Of a DNA stretch of 64,000 nt, positions 30,501 through 43,566 are shown piece after piece. This stretch comes from Hydnum rufescens UP504. Taxonomy: Eukaryota > Basidiomycota > Agaricomycetes > Cantharellales > Hydnaceae. How positions within the stretch are numbered: position 1 is the stretch's first letter; the number at the start of each line of letters is the position of its first letter. The position numbers and the translations under genes are program-made. Where the stretch lies: the NCBI GenBank assembly GCA_014904985.1, contig MU128964.1, forward strand, positions 72,582 through 136,581, in the 5' to 3' direction. The notes under the pieces were generated by a model. It did no database searches. It saw nothing but the letters and a program-made list of their open reading frames with translations, and was not told where the DNA came from.

Positions 30501-33356
30501 ATGGTTTCATCGCCGCCGCCTGAAGACGTTGGCGAGCGCCGTGCAAGCCCCTCCTCCGCCTCGGGAAAAAGAAAGCCCCTCCTGGCTGTCAATGGCGACA
30601 ACAAACGAAAGCGCTCAAGAGGCAAGCAATCGTTTGGTACATGAAGGAGACTTGGGCGCTAATCGAAGAGCGGGAAAATCAGTCTCCTACAGCTGTTCTG
30701 AGTGTCACAGACGCAAGCAGAAGGTAAACTGAATGAGCCTACTCTTCCCACACTCGTTCTGACCTCAAAGCCTGCACCCAGTGTGACAGGCAGCAACCTT
30801 GCGCCCATTGTATCTCCCGCAGAGTCCCAGAGCTCTGCCATGCCTATCAGCCCGGTAAGGGCGAAGGTGATCTCCATTTGAGGCTGGCGCGAGTGGAGCA
30901 TATCTTAGAGATGGCTCTCCCTCAATTCGCAGCTTCAAGATCGCCTGGTGGGAGTGTGGAGCCACCCCAAAGCTCTAATCATCCACATTCTCAGCAAGAG
31001 CACCCCAGTCCCGATTCACGGGAAGAATCAGTCCGCGAAGAGGAGATTCCTAATGCAGTCGGTACGCTGCAGCAGGAGAATGGTCCCTTCTTTGGCGAGA
31101 CTGCCCTAGGGAGCGTGAATTCAACACCCATCCTCGCGCAGGTACGGAATACTTTCCCAGGGCTCCCGGGTGTCCCTCTCATGCACCTCTCGCTCTTGGT
31201 CCTTCATTCTAGTTCCACACCCCTCAGATGCCACAGGCGGATGAGGCCGAACTTGCAGTCGAGAAACTTCGCAGTCTCGTCCAAGACTGTGGTGTCCCAC
31301 CTCATACCCTTGAAGAGTTGGTGCGAGAACTGCCGCCCAAGAGCTATTGCGATGATCTTATCCATCACTACTTCACTGCGATCAACTGGACGCGGTATCC
31401 CATCTTGGAAGCACCGTTCCGAGCGTCATACGAAGTCCTTATATCCAATGGGCACCGCATACACCCATTGGACATACGCTTTCTTCCCCTCCTTTTTATC
31501 GTGCTCGCCATAGCTGCAAAACTTGCTCCGGATCATATCATTAGCGATGAAAGACAACGAAAAATGGCAGGATTGAGGTATTATTGGTCATGTGAGGTTC
31601 CCTTGAATCACTTTCTTGGGATATATTATTGCTGAAACGTACAACAGCAGCCCGCAAATCAATGATGATCGCTGCAGCAGTCGGCGAAGGTCTCGATCTT
31701 GTGATAGCCCGACTGATGATAGCTCGTTTTCTCACATTCCATAGACGAATAACCGAGAGCTGGAATATTCTAGGAACAAGTGTGCGCACCGCCCTTGCCT
31801 TGGGCTTACATCGGGATGGGGCCAAACTGGGTTTGGATCCAATCCAGGCGGAATATCGACGACGAATATGGGCCTATATTTATCATGCTGACCGCTCATA
31901 TGCTCTCGTGTTAGGGAGACCTCCTGGTGTTCAGGACGAATTTTCCGATACGATGCCCCCCACTAACGCTGGGGATTCATTTTTGCTGGGGCAACGCCTG
32001 ACACCTCCGCGTAGCTTGCCACTCTCCCAGCCTACCCCTATGACCTTCGTCATTCTGCGACACAACCTAGCCAAAATTATTGGCCGCATCGTGCGCCACT
32101 TCCAACAAGTACATCCAACTCATTACAGTGATGTTATCGCCCTCGACGAAGAATTGCAAATGTTTGTGGGGACGCTCCCACCCCATTACTCCCTGGAACC
32201 TGATACCACCCTTGATGCTATTCACGAATTCCTCGCACCCCATCGATTCTTGATTATCACGGAAGTGTTCTTTGTTCGGGTATCCCTCCATCGACCGTAC
32301 ATGTTGCGCAAACTCGATTCCGATCGCTTCGCATACTCTCGCAAAGCATGTTTTGAATCCGCCAAATTGGACTTCGAAGTGCGGCAGGCTTTCAAGCATT
32401 CCATGCGTGCTGACATTATTTCGTCTCTGGGTGGTGCGTACCGCGAATTCCAGGCTGCAATGATAAGTGGAATATCCCTGGTAATAGAGTACGTTTCATT
32501 GTTTCCAAGAACGACAAGCGCTTGGTAAATTAAACACCCGACCACCCTTCTCTTCAGTCCTCATGGACCAGACGCAGTCGTAATGCACAAAATCCTCGAT
32601 ACCTTCCTCAGCGATCATGTCAACACGTTCGAGGCAGACGAAACGACTCGACGGGAAGTGAAGATCATCGAACTTCTGAAGACCAAATCCCTCTCCGTCG
32701 CCGCAGGTGAGCCGATCCATTCTCCTCCCAACCCCAAAGCGGAACTTCTAGGGGAGGATCCGGATGCGCACTTGTCTGCGATGCATTCCCCGGCTGGGCC
32801 GCGCCGTAGGGTTGGTAGCTCGGAGGACGCGAACATGCTTCTTGAACTGAGGCAGGCACCGCGTGACAAGAATGGTGTGTTGATATTACCGCCGTTCGCG
32901 GGGAACGTCTCTGGGGTCGATCTGGAGGACTCACCGACGACGTCTGGTCCAGCGTGGGATGGACGATCGCTTCAGGCGATACGACCAGAAAGTTCCGGGG
33001 GATCGCTCGACAACGGCACGACATTACCCACGTCGAATTCAAGTCCAGTGGATGAAGAAGAATCAGCGCAGCGGCTGCTTGACAACTGGGTGAATACTGC
33101 GCAGATTGATTCTGTGGGAAATGCGATGTTTGGACTGTGTGGGATGGACCCGAACGTGCCGAGAGCGGGTAACAGCTGGTCATTGGGGATTGATGGTGAG
33201 GTGCAGCTCTCTGTGTCTCGTCCTGACAGCGTGGACGGGATGATTGGGGGGCCCGCATCTGGGGTCTTCCCGACTGGTGTAGATCTGTCGAGTGGTGATT
33301 GGAATTATTGGGAGAACCTTGTTGATCACATACGGGCTTCTGGAGGTGTGGCGTAA
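30501..33356 (+). CDS. Zn2Cys6 transcription factor with fungal-specific regulatory domain
   Basis: A Zn2Cys6 binuclear cluster is split by an intron at 30724-30786 or so: CSECHRRKQK|CDRQQPCAHCISRRVPELC. A leucine-rich helix (LARVEHILEMAL) follows, as expected for dimerisation. The Fungal_trans-type middle region covers about 31240-32490, with HHYFTAINWTRYPIL, ALALGLHRDG and YRRRIWAYIYHADRS. A long polar C-terminus ends at 33356. The N-terminus from 30501 (GKRKPLLAVNGDNKRKRSRGKQSF) needs a 34-nt intron (30637-30670) to reach AGKSVSYSCSEC; a start at 30592 in the other frame reads straight through. It is a nuclear DNA-binding regulator; the target genes cannot be inferred. Confidence 0.9.
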
Positions 33357-34016
33357 TTCGCCCACTCCATGCTACTACCCCTGTTTTCTTCCCTGGCTCT
33401 TTCATTTCTTCTTTGACTGTTGTTGTAGCTAAGTTTTTTTAAGTCTCTAACGGATCCCGTTGTAATTTAGTGTATTCACATGATTCGTAGATGTCGTAGA
33501 GATTGTTACACTTGCAGCTGGGTTCACAGAGGACTTTAAGGACATGCTGAAGCCACTCTACATCCTGGGGTCCGTTCCAGCTTGGAACGTAGGAAAATAG
33601 CGCTCCAAAATGCTAGCCAGGAAGGGCTCTACATACTCTAATAAAGATCAAAAATTGCCTAACACACCACATTAAAAAGGGACGTGCTCAACATCAAGTC
33701 CAAGCCCCCCTTTCGCTTCCCAAGTTTCAGGTCTATTTTATTGCCAGTACGAAAGTGAGGACATCTAGATAAGAGCCGGAGGATCACCATATTCGGGTGA
33801 GGTACCAGTAGCCCATATTTCCGGATTGAAAGGGGACGGTGCACTGGTCGAGGTTGCTAAAATAACACTGACGATGTGCCATGAGATTGAGATATATGTG
33901 CGTACGGGCTGACAGGTTGGTCACTGGAAATGGGCTAGTGCATTTGAAAGATAGGATGAGAAATAGTGATGCAGTAAGCTCAAGCTGAGGATATTGGCAT
34001 GTGGGTTACGGTCTCC
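33357..34016. other. Intergenic, nothing recognised
   Basis: Mostly the 3' flank of the Zn2Cys6 gene. No repeat or coding motif was seen. Confidence 0.4.
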
Positions 34017-34475
34017 CTAGAGCTTCTTCACTCGCCAATATAGATATTCTCGGTTGGATTCGCTCACAAATAGACTTCGAGGAAGTCCCACGGGGGACAG
34101 AAGACTTTGGCAGATTTTGAGATGTGCCTGCCGTGACACAATCACCGACACATCATGGTTGACTTGTCCGACCTCCAGGTTTATGGACCTTTGAAGACCC
34201 CCGGGACACTTTGGTTGAAAGTCTTCAGGAGCTTGGGGGAGACGGATGGTGCTGCTAGTGTGTTCCCAGTGAGTGTGAGACCCAAAAATTTCGACCACTG
34301 AGTATGGATTCCCGACAAGTGGACCCAACTCTAGAGTATGAGTATCGGCGATCGACTGTAGGTGAATCTCGGCGACTTCCGACGGCGGTCTCCCTGGTAG
34401 ATCGAGTGGATTAAATGGCATTCTACCTTTAATAAACGTACGATGCCAGACTTTGCCATCGGGATCACGTGACAT
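34017..34475 (-). CDS. Hypothetical protein, 152 residues
   Basis: This is a single open frame beginning MSRDPDGKVWHRTF and ending YLYWRVKKL. It has no transmembrane stretch or signal peptide, and no motif I recognise. Composition is protein-like (mixed hydrophobic and charged) and the opposite strand offers no better frame. It is divergent from the RTA1-like gene with about 225 bp between starts. Calling it a gene rests only on frame length and composition. Confidence 0.4.
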   Translation of the reverse strand: MSRDPDGKVWHRTFIKGRMPFNPLDLPGRPPSEVAEIHLQSIADTHTLELGPLVGNPYSVVEIFGSHTHWEHTSSTIRLPQAPEDFQPKCPGGLQRSINLEVGQVNHDVSVIVSRQAHLKICQSLLSPVGLPRSLFVSESNREYLYWRVKKL

Positions 34476-34701
34476 CGAGAAATGGATCGAGAGCGAGACA
34501 GGCGACCCGCAGCACCTTAAGCGCCCCGGTGTGCCTCCTGGCGCTTATACTCCTTATTTCGGTTCCGCATGCTCGTCGGAAACAAAGCAATAAAACAACA
34601 TATGGTGCTTCCATCCGCAAGATATTACGATGGCTTGCATCCTTATATAAAGCCTTCTCTCGCTTGTGATTACAGTAATCTCCCCCTTCCTTTCCTCTCG
34701 C

Positions 34702-36049
34702 ATGTCGGGAGCTTTTGCATGGATGATCCTCGCTGCTTTGGTGGCTTCGTCGTCGGCAGCGGCTACGTCCAACCCTACTCCTGGCGATCCATTCCTCGAT
34801 CCTGCGCATGATATCAACAACCCTCTCCGCTATATTCCCAGGCGAGTCCTCACGGGCACCGGTGTGGGGCTGTATTTCCTTGTGGCCACGGCGATGGCGA
34901 TTCTCATGGTAAAATCGCGATACCGTGCCCGCTACATGATCTGTATCATCATTGGAGGATACTGTGAGCTAGTGCCATGATCATGGCCTCACGGACTAAT
35001 GGAGCTGAATAGGCATGACATTCGGTTTGGCGATGCGGTTCGTATTGGCGAAGAAGCCGGACACCAGTGGGATATACATCGTGGAATATCTGTGAGACGG
35101 AGGACTACTATTAAATCCCACGCGCAAGATTAATTTTGGTACACTGACACACCCTTTCAAGATTTGTTGTTCTTTCACCTTGTGCATTCATCGCGGGGAA
35201 CTACGTCCTCCTCGGTCGCTTGGCCACTTACCTTGGCACCGGACACCACCTACTCGTCCGTCCTTCCCGAATCACTAGAATATTCGTAACGAGCGATATT
35301 ACTACATTCTTAATTCAAGCAACCGGTGGTGGCCTCTCAACCTCGCACGAGGTCAAAACGGCATTGGCTGGTTCTCATGTGCGTTCATCCCCGCTTCCTC
35401 CAGCCTATCCACTGATTGCCCTGACTTACTCGTTCCCGTTCTTTAGATATTCCTTGCGGACTCGCACTCCAACTTGCATCCTATTTCTTGTTCACATGCG
35501 TGTACGTCGTCTTCATTTACAAAGTTCGCACGCTCGAGCCACAAACATGGAGACAAGATAAAACGAAGGGGAAAAAATGGTGGGAAGATTGGCGTGCGCT
35601 GGCAGCCGCGTTGGCACTCAGCTGTGTTGGTATCCTCGTAAGTGTTTAGTTTCAGCGCTCCGATATGGGGCGAATCCCGTATCGCATCGATCTCCCAATC
35701 TAATGAATTCTGTGTGTAGATTCGATCCGTATATCGTACGATGGAATTATCGCAAGGCTACGTGGGCCCTCTCGCCACGAACGAAGCAACGTTCTACGGC
35801 CTAGACACCCTACCACTCTGGATTGCCGTCACTGTGTACGTCTTCTTTTGGCCTGGACGATTTATCGATGATCACGTACACCCTGACGTGTCCGGCGAGA
35901 GGCCAATCGGCCAAGTCCCTGACGGAACCCCTGCACGGTCAGTGGATCGGAAAACGGTAGTTGCAGAGGATCACGATGTGGAAGCTGGGTCCTGGGTCCT
36001 CGCGAAAGACGTCCATGGCTCCGTGGAAGCTGTGGCTGCGGAGAAGTAG
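34702..36049 (+). CDS. RTA1-like multi-pass membrane protein (lipid-translocating exporter family)
   Basis: The start at 34702 gives a clear N-terminal hydrophobic leader (MSGAFAWMILAALVASSSAAA). Four further exons encode membrane segments and RTA1-type sequence: GVGLYFLVATAMAILMV, GGYCMTFGLAMRFV, IYIVEYLFVVLSPCAFIAGNYVLLGRLATYL, FVTSDITTFLIQATGGGL, and CGLALQLASYFLFTCVYVVFIY. RSVYRTMELSQGYVG and a last segment (LPLWIAVTVYVFFWPGRFI) follow before a polar tail. The intron after KTALA needs a weak donor (GTTCTC) to keep frame; the stronger GTGCGT 7 bases later does not. Family members confer resistance to 7-aminocholesterol or transport phytosphingosine-type lipids in yeast. Substrate here is unknown. 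Confidence 0.88.
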
Positions 36050-39000
36050 GGGTGGCTGGTTTATTATAGAAAGTCTGCGCCAGATAGCAGCTCTGCCGAG
36101 CGGAAGTACGCTCGTTTTTGTTTCTGTTCTCTCATTGGTGCTGATTAGATTGCATGGGCTGATGGGTTAGGCTTATAATCCTGGACGATATTGTTCGACT
36201 GTGTTTTTGTAGCGTAAGCTGGAGGGCATGTTTGAGTCCAAAATAAATTGCAAGGTGTGCAGTAATGCACTGTTTCGACAAGCGTATTGTGGGCTGAATG
36301 CCCCGTCACTTTCCCACCTGTGAGCGCTAGTCGGTTATGGTGTAGGGAGGCGCCTCGCTATATATAGAGTTGTGTTATCTAATATGAACTTGGTAGCAGA
36401 TGAGCTGGGAGGTTGGAAGTTGGTGCCATCAGTCGATTGACATGCATACATGGCCGTTACGTTTACTGTTTGGTGAACATCCCAAAAATCACCCAAGGGC
36501 ACTCTAAGGGTACTATAGCCGAATCGGGTTACCCCTAAAATCAGCCGCTGTCCAAGCCACTCCCAGCGTCTCTCACACCCAAATTCAAATTATGCGTGGG
36601 ACATAAACACCGCATGTTCCACGAGGCAAGGTAGCCGCAAGGAAACCCTTGTCACCATCACACTGCACTGCACTACTGCAGCTGCCAGTCATCCAGCTCC
36701 CACTCGTTCCGCATATGTCGCATCCTCCTTTTCAAATCCAAGTTTTAGGGAAAATGTGGACACGGAAATTTTACATCCCGGAACTCTTTGAGGTTAGTTG
36801 CAACGAGGTTTTGAGTCACTACTTGCCAGTCTGCTGGTCGTGCGTTGAGTCATAAATCGGAATTACCCGATCTCGATTTCCAAAAATAGTTGCATTTAAT
36901 ACGATTAAGCTTTCTCCTCCTGGGTCGCCTTTTTCGACCTGTGTACACCCTCCACGGGAACGGTGATGATAGATACTCACCATCAAACTGGACATGTTGG
37001 TGGGCGGTATCAAGCAGGTTCACTTGGTAGGCATGCTCCACCATTAATATCGCCCTATCATTACATGGTTTTTGAGTCAACCCAGATGGCCCCTATCCAT
37101 TCGAATTCTCTAGATTTTGTCCGCCGGTTATATTTGCTCCCATGTATGAGGGCAGCAGAAAGGCCCAACATATCTGACTTGGATATTCTGGCGGGAGAAA
37201 TTATAGAAAAGATCTTCTTGGTGTGACACCTTGCGTTTTCTCTTTCCTCCTTCCCTGATGTTTTTCCAGTCAATTATGCTATTAGTCTTCGCGCTTTCTT
37301 ACGCGTGTTCAGGTGCCGGCGCTGGCAAGATCCAACTCCCTACTCTAATAGTATCTCCTAATGCAGTTGAGACCGCTCCAAAAATTAAGGAGATATTTTC
37401 AGAGGCATCTGCCGACCACCAAATGTGAGTCATTTGGAGGTCAGACTATTCCCAAGAGATTTGCTAATATCTCCCTTGTGGCTCTGATTTGCAGATGGTC
37501 ATGATTCTCTCAAATCTGCGTCCGGAGGCTGGTAGGACAATTTTAATGGATAGAGATCAATAATCGTCGAGTCCGGGTCCACTATGAAGCTCCTGGGGCT
37601 GGATGTCAGTTCCCCTCAACTTTTGTCGCCTTTTTGATTCATAAATCCCGTCTTGCAATTCATTTAATATGGAATCTATTTGCCGATCCCGGATCTTTCG
37701 CCCCTAATGTCGACTCTCCAAAGAAAAAATGTCTCGGATGTTGTGTGAGTGATTCCTGTCGATTATTATTTGATTCGTGAAGCCCACTGTTTATGACGAC
37801 CAGCTTCACAAATGGTCTTTCATATTTCAGCCCCCTCCCGTTTCTTATCCTTCTGCTATTGATATTGCAGCCAAGTACCATGCGATCATCCGATATCCGG
37901 AGCCATGCCCTCTGCCTATATGAACTGAATGGCGAGCAAGAGAAAGTTCTGTTGGAACAGGCCACCAAACTCCGTAACAAGCTCGTGTTCGCGCCAAGTG
38001 CGTCCAGCGATATTCCCTTACGTTTATTTCAGGTGACGGCACGCCCGATGGCGAAACTGTAGCTTCCGTCCTGTGATACTTAGTCTGGGTCTGATGCTTG
38101 TTGTATGTCGTTGATTCAGAATACGATTATGGGTGCTAGCTCCGCCACCTTGGACTTCGGCAAGTTAAACCGAGTCGACTGGGAACCCAAAGTACCAGCA
38201 TTTCGCAGAGAAAGCGATGGAGCGGATCGCCACGAACGTGAGTTTTGTGCCTTGCTCTTTCATTTCTGATTTGTTCATCGAGTGGATGCTGATTGGGTGA
38301 ATTTCTTCCTGGCCTTACAAATCTTAGCCCGCCCCGTATCCAGGTCTACCTGCGCAAAGTATTGATGCTGGGGGCGGTGCGCCCTCTTGCCAATATGTTA
38401 TTTGTCCTCCCTTTCCCCTCTTTCTTCATCGTCATTGCGTACTCGATACCAGTCAACAATATTTTCGTTATACAGACGTGAGGCGCCGGCGGTGCCACGT
38501 ACTTCGACTATCGCATCGAATATGACGAGCTCACGAATAGCGAGGATCCCGTTTGGGTCAATATGGGGGTAGATTCGCCAATGAAATTCCTTGTCAAGAG
38601 CTCCACTGTTAGCCCTTATCTCTACTTGGCGGATTACTCTGGTGTGCGCCGGAGGAATGTTTGTGGCGGATCACATATGATATGTTTTCACGGTACGCTG
38701 GGTTTTTCCTTGAACAAGCACAAGTGAGTGTGTTAAGCGATGCAGGCGGTCATTAGATCATGGACGCTCGGCTCATAGAACTGTGTTGGAACGCATATCA
38801 GGCCGCGACGTACGGGTTCTCTTGCGAACCTGATGTAATGAGAATGACGTGTTAGGGTAGGACCGACCTTGGCGCAGAAGAAATTGCTTTCATCGGCTCC
38901 GATGGTGGTAATTTCATTAATGGAAATCCTCCATCATGTAGGGATATGACATTCTATAATCAGCATAGATTCCAATTCCGGTGGGTTTTCTGCGACCATG

Positions 39001-40941
39001 CACATCACGTTTCTAAATTGATATGGGCGGATACTACCTGTGGCCCAAAGTTGTCGAGGACAGGATCTTCCCTTTTTTTAGTTCTATATGACCCACTGCT
39101 GCGTAGGACATGAGTCGCTGATGTGTTTCGCCATCCGGATAATTTCCTAAGCATGGCGTGCAACCGGCGATCGCAGGTATGTCGGTAGGGCCGCAAACAC
39201 ATACGCTCGTGTCTTCTCGTATTGCAAAGCATATCCGGCCTGGGTGCTCATCGTCGATGCGGGAGTACTCACAATGTGGCATTTCATGGATGCACGATAG
39301 CTCATGCTTTTGTGGTGGCCCACACAATAAGATCGATCAGATGGACCATGGTTCTTTTCGAGAACCTTGGAATTTCTGTACGTCCCGTCTTTATGGCTCC
39401 TTTTGATTTCGTTCTCTTAGAACTTATATACCTCCTATGGGTTTCTCCTCAAGTTACCTGACTTAGATGATCCTGCACTAGTGGACTTGCACAGCCGGGT
39501 CTTCAACGCGGGTGGTGAAGCATATAATAATGGTTCTTATCCAAGTTCATGCAGCCGACTGCCGTCAACTCCCACTGGCTATCTCTTCGTCACTCTACCT
39601 GAAACTCCCTACGTATTAATTCATCACGTGGTGTTGGTGAGGAGGTTCTACATCAGTGTCTTTTCCCGAGAGAACCGGGGTCCGCAGAGACCTCGTCGTG
39701 GCCGAGTGCAATTCCCGTCAGGGGTTGCTGTGTCTTTGTGAATATCAGCCACGACGCCGCGGGCCATAATAGCACTCCACAAAGATCACAGAATAGGAGG
39801 TCGATTTTTTTTTAACGAAAAGAGTTTATCTTCGTCCTTTCAGAGCAGAATCCAAAAAAAAAAAAAGTTTACACCATCCGGTTTAGCGCGGGTCTTCACG
39901 TCGTGACAATGAAATGACATTGTAGTAGTCACGATCTTCCAGCCGTGCCTAATACACAACGAATGAAACATCACAAGTGGATCAGGCAGCTGGAAGACGT
40001 GGGAAGAAAATGAAGAATTACTGTGATATGCTGATAATAAAAATGTGGCTAAAATGAAATTTTTCGCGTGCTTTTGATCCTCAATCCATGTGAACCCAAC
40101 GAAGACAGCGAGGGCTTATGTGGGGGTAGCAAAAGAGGAAATGATTTCGCAGAACAAGGAATAATATAAACATATGCATGAGAATTGCTGAAAACCGAAC
40201 GATATTAATATACCCAGATGGACGGTTCCGCTAGGGTCGGTCCCTTAACTCCGGGCACCAGGGGTAGTGCTGTGGCTGTGGGTCCGTGTGGCCGTGGGAT
40301 TAGTGATGTAATAGATCAAAAAAAAAGAAAGCGGGGTCTTATCGCACCGCTGAAACTTTGACTTGTATTATTCACACTAGACTCTTAGAATAATAAAATA
40401 AGACCATTACACTGCACAGTACATATACGCATCTGCTGTTCGGGAGGAAATTTTCGGTCCCGATTCAGTTGACCTGAGGGTCGCGGTGGGAAATGAAGTC
40501 CGGGGGACGGGTCCGGACGGACCCCCTCCGTGTGGCCTTGACACCGGAACCTGAGCCGCGAGAAATGTTCTGAACGTTTTTTGTAAAAGCCCCATTTCTG
40601 AGGAAGGCCTACTGTACATGACCAAAAATGAGAAAGGATGGGCATACATTTGCCTTGAGAGCTGATTCTTATACGGCATCAGGGTTTGATTCAGAGCTGA
40701 AGCTGTTTTTAGGGCTGGCGAAAGGAAGGCTGTCAGAGGAGCATATGGGACTATCCTGTTGGACATCAGCTGTATAGATGTAGTAGTATCCAGGCTTCTC
40801 GGGCCAAACAGGCTGCTGCTTACGCAAGTGCCGTTCGCAACACCGTACACGATACTACGTACATAGGGAACGTTCTAAGGAGCCCTCTCATCTCTCTCTA
40901 GCGCAAGATACTGCAATAATACAAGAAATCACCCAACCCCC
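36050..40941 (+). other. Long region with one unresolved multi-exon plus-strand gene and no recognised family
   Basis: Coding-like plus-strand pieces occur from about 36715 (MSHPPFQIQVLGKMWTRKFY) through 37100-37200 (LDFVRRLYLLPCMRAAERPNISDLDILAGEI), 37315-37425 (GKIQLPTLIVSPNAVETAPKIKEIF), 37680-37740, 37880-38005 and 38140-38235. The last good piece is 38495-38690 (GATYFDYRIEYDE ... FLVKSSTVSPYLYLADYSGVRRR). Introns of 60-100 nt plausibly separate them. I cannot close a full frame and do not recognise the protein. The part from about 39750 to 40940 is AT-rich with short T and A runs and nothing convincing. Confidence 0.3.
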
Positions 40942-43106
40942 TCACAGCCCTGCAAGCACCTGGGCAGAAGTGTCCGTCGTTATGCCCTCGAGTAAAATTC
41001 CCTCCTGGACGACCTGGTATCCAGCACACCACTCCCTGCCCCTTCTGCAGCACGAATCCATCCTGCTCGAACGTCTCACATCCTCGCCTCCCGCTTGAGT
41101 TCAGAGCCCGGGACATAATCCTCGCCCACGGCAGCCAGCCACTCCAGCACAGGCTGGCGGATCCAGCGATCCGGCCGGCCGAACCAGTCGCCTCCGTGGA
41201 ACCAGCCCAGATGGCCGCCCGAGGGCGTCACTGCGAGTGCGCATGTAGAGCTCTTCTGAGTCTCCACCGTGGGCACGAATCCGACGATTGGATCGTCTGC
41301 GGCGTTGATGGCTAAGTAAGGGAACGCGAATCTTCTGTGGTCGAGTGGTGGCTCGCTGCCCAAATATCTGATTATAATGAGGGAGTGCAATGAGCGGACA
41401 TGGAACAGAAAAAGAAATTAACAGGTCATGGCGGAAAGAAGGTAGGATTGGGATGAAGGCACCAGCCGAAAGTAATAAAATTTTCCACTTACAATATTTC
41501 TCAGGCGTCTCAAAGGGAAAAGGGGGTGAACTTCCACCAATATACTTCGTCAAGACATGGTCAACATCTAGCAATGTTGGGTTCTTAAGTTTCAGAATGT
41601 CGGGGATATGGGGTGTAAGTCGTTCGTCTGGTGGGAACTGAAGAATTCTGTCCACTGATTGTTTAGGAGACCGAGGTATTTCCGGCAGATGAGGGGATAA
41701 TAAATGTATGAGAGAGTTGTGATTAAAATAGAAACGATATTGCGCAATCTACTCACAGTGTCTGGTGAAAACACTCAAGAAATTGCCTCCCAAGGCCTTC
41801 GCATAGAAAGTTTTAGGGATGAACTCATTCTCGAGCCTAAATAAGGGATACGAGGCGTGAGAAGGGGTTAGAATTTCATGTCCCAAACCCAACAGAAATA
41901 GTGCCAAGTGGATTTTGGCCTACCTCCAGCTGTTCTTTGCAGTATCCCAGGCCTAGTGAAGAAAACAACACATCCATCATTCACGTACAGAGCGCTGGTA
42001 GAGAAGTCGGAAAGAAAGAAAAGAAACGTACACATGCAAGGGTGACTCCCGAACTCAAACGGCTGCCCTCACCCTCCTCCCCGAGATAACGCGTCAAGAT
42101 GTTGGCACCAATGGAGAATCCAAGACCGTGAAGCGGGGCCTTGGGGTATTTATCGGCAATGTAAAGCACAGCAGAGCGCAAGTCTTCAGTGTGTCCCGCG
42201 CTGTATAACTGGAGCGGAAGTATAGTATAATCAGGAAGGAGAACGCAGGGAAACAAGGGTCATGGGACAAAACGCGCACCTGAGGACTTGTGAGAGGCAC
42301 ACCAGCACCTGAACAAATGCGCGAACGATATCGTCAGATCAGAGAGTATGGACTAAACAAGGAGAATATAGGCATGTAGGGAGGGTAAGGATACTAACAT
42401 CCGCGGAAATTGACCACGATGCCGCGAAAACCGAGGCCCCCATCGGCTTTAGAAGCGCAGGCACGTGCCAGGATGGTGCGAAGATAGGCTTCAAAAGATC
42501 CACCCGTTAAACCGGTCTGTACAACGATAATGGGGGTATCTTCGGGAAGCTCTGGTGCTTGGGCGGGAGGAGGGCACAAGTCGAGGCCCAGGGTGCCGCC
42601 ATCTGGAGTGCGAATAAGGGTGCTAATGATTGGAAAATTAGCTGGCGTTTGGAAACATGTAGGGGAAAGAATGACGTACCGCTCATAGGTTACTTTGTCT
42701 ACTTTGGAGAAGTCGCCTACAACCACGAAAATCGTTTGGAGGTGTCCGAGGGCAAGCCACCATGTCGGGCGATAGCCCTCAAATAGGCTGCAGGAAGAGG
42801 GCTTGAGTACGAGGAGGAAGACGAAAGTGTGTGACTGGGAATCACTTGCCTAGGGACGCGGGATCTCAAGAAGGCGTTGATGCCCATGAGATCATACTTG
42901 TTTCCATGAGCATCCCCGTTCCCGTTTATTTGCCTGGCATCACCGTTTGAGCTGTGGCCATTTTCCAGATGGTTTTTCCGCTTCACTTGGAGGAGCAGGG
43001 GGGAAGTGGGAAAATAGAACCTAGGAACGTGTGTCGCCTTGAGGCTGCGGACAAGGAGCACTACAGCGAGGATAAGGATCGTGAATATTGGTTGGAGGAG
43101 ACCCAT
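40942..43106 (-). CDS. Alpha/beta hydrolase of the YMR210W/ABHD1-3 family
   Basis: The start at 43106 gives a membrane anchor (MGLLQPIFTILILAVVLLV). Exons then encode TLIRTPDGGTLGLDLCPP, IIVVQTGLTGGS, FRGIVVNFRGCAGVPLTSPQ, and the nucleophile elbow LGFSIGANIL (GXSXG; about 42098-42125). LENEFIPKTFYAKALGGNFLSVFTRH comes next, then INAADDPIVG (catalytic Asp) and SGGHLGWF (catalytic His). Relatives are membrane-associated acyltransferases or esterases acting on medium-chain acyl and acylglycerol substrates. The last exon is uncertain: a TGA at 41076-41078 could end the protein, but removing a 35-nt GT-AG stretch (41045-41079) opens a frame ending at 40942 with GREWCAGYQVVQEGILLEG, which looks natural. 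Confidence 0.9.
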
Positions 43107-43566
43107 TGTCTACTCGTTGTCCTCGGCAACGCTAAAGAGGCGGAAGTGTTGGTCGGAAGGAACTAAAAACATCCAAGCCGTATAAGGGGTAAGGGTAGGC
43201 ACAGCTATATAGTAACCGAATGAATGGATTGATACAGACGGAGCTTCTGTCGGGGTCCCACGCAAACTGCCGATGCTGTAAAGGCAATCAAGCCCTGAGC
43301 CTGCACGAAGGCAGGATGCATGGCATGCACTCTTTAGGCCTTCTCCGCATAAGAAGATCAGGGCTCAAAGCTCTCAAACCCAACTCCCTGATTCACTTAT
43401 TGAGGAGAAGCAACTTCTAGCGTCGAGACAAGATCCGTAAGCCGCGGCTAGGTCCCTTTTGGCCCAAAAGTCAACACCTTTTTTTTTGTTAGAAATCTTC
43501 ACAAAGTGCCCTGGGAACGCGGTTGACAGTACCACATCGTCGCATCGTCAGCAAGCGCGACCAAGG
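43107..43566. other. Promoter side of the hydrolase gene, nothing else recognised
   Basis: This is the 5' flank of the minus-strand hydrolase gene. A plus-strand 66-codon frame (43220-43420) has no support. Confidence 0.35.

Noticed and set aside
39034..39327. Cysteine-rich secreted protein on the minus strand
   Set aside because: The cysteine spacing is suggestive, but there is no signal peptide or supporting exon structure.
40407..40850. 147-codon minus-strand protein
   Set aside because: No domain, odd composition, and no splice or start context to support it.
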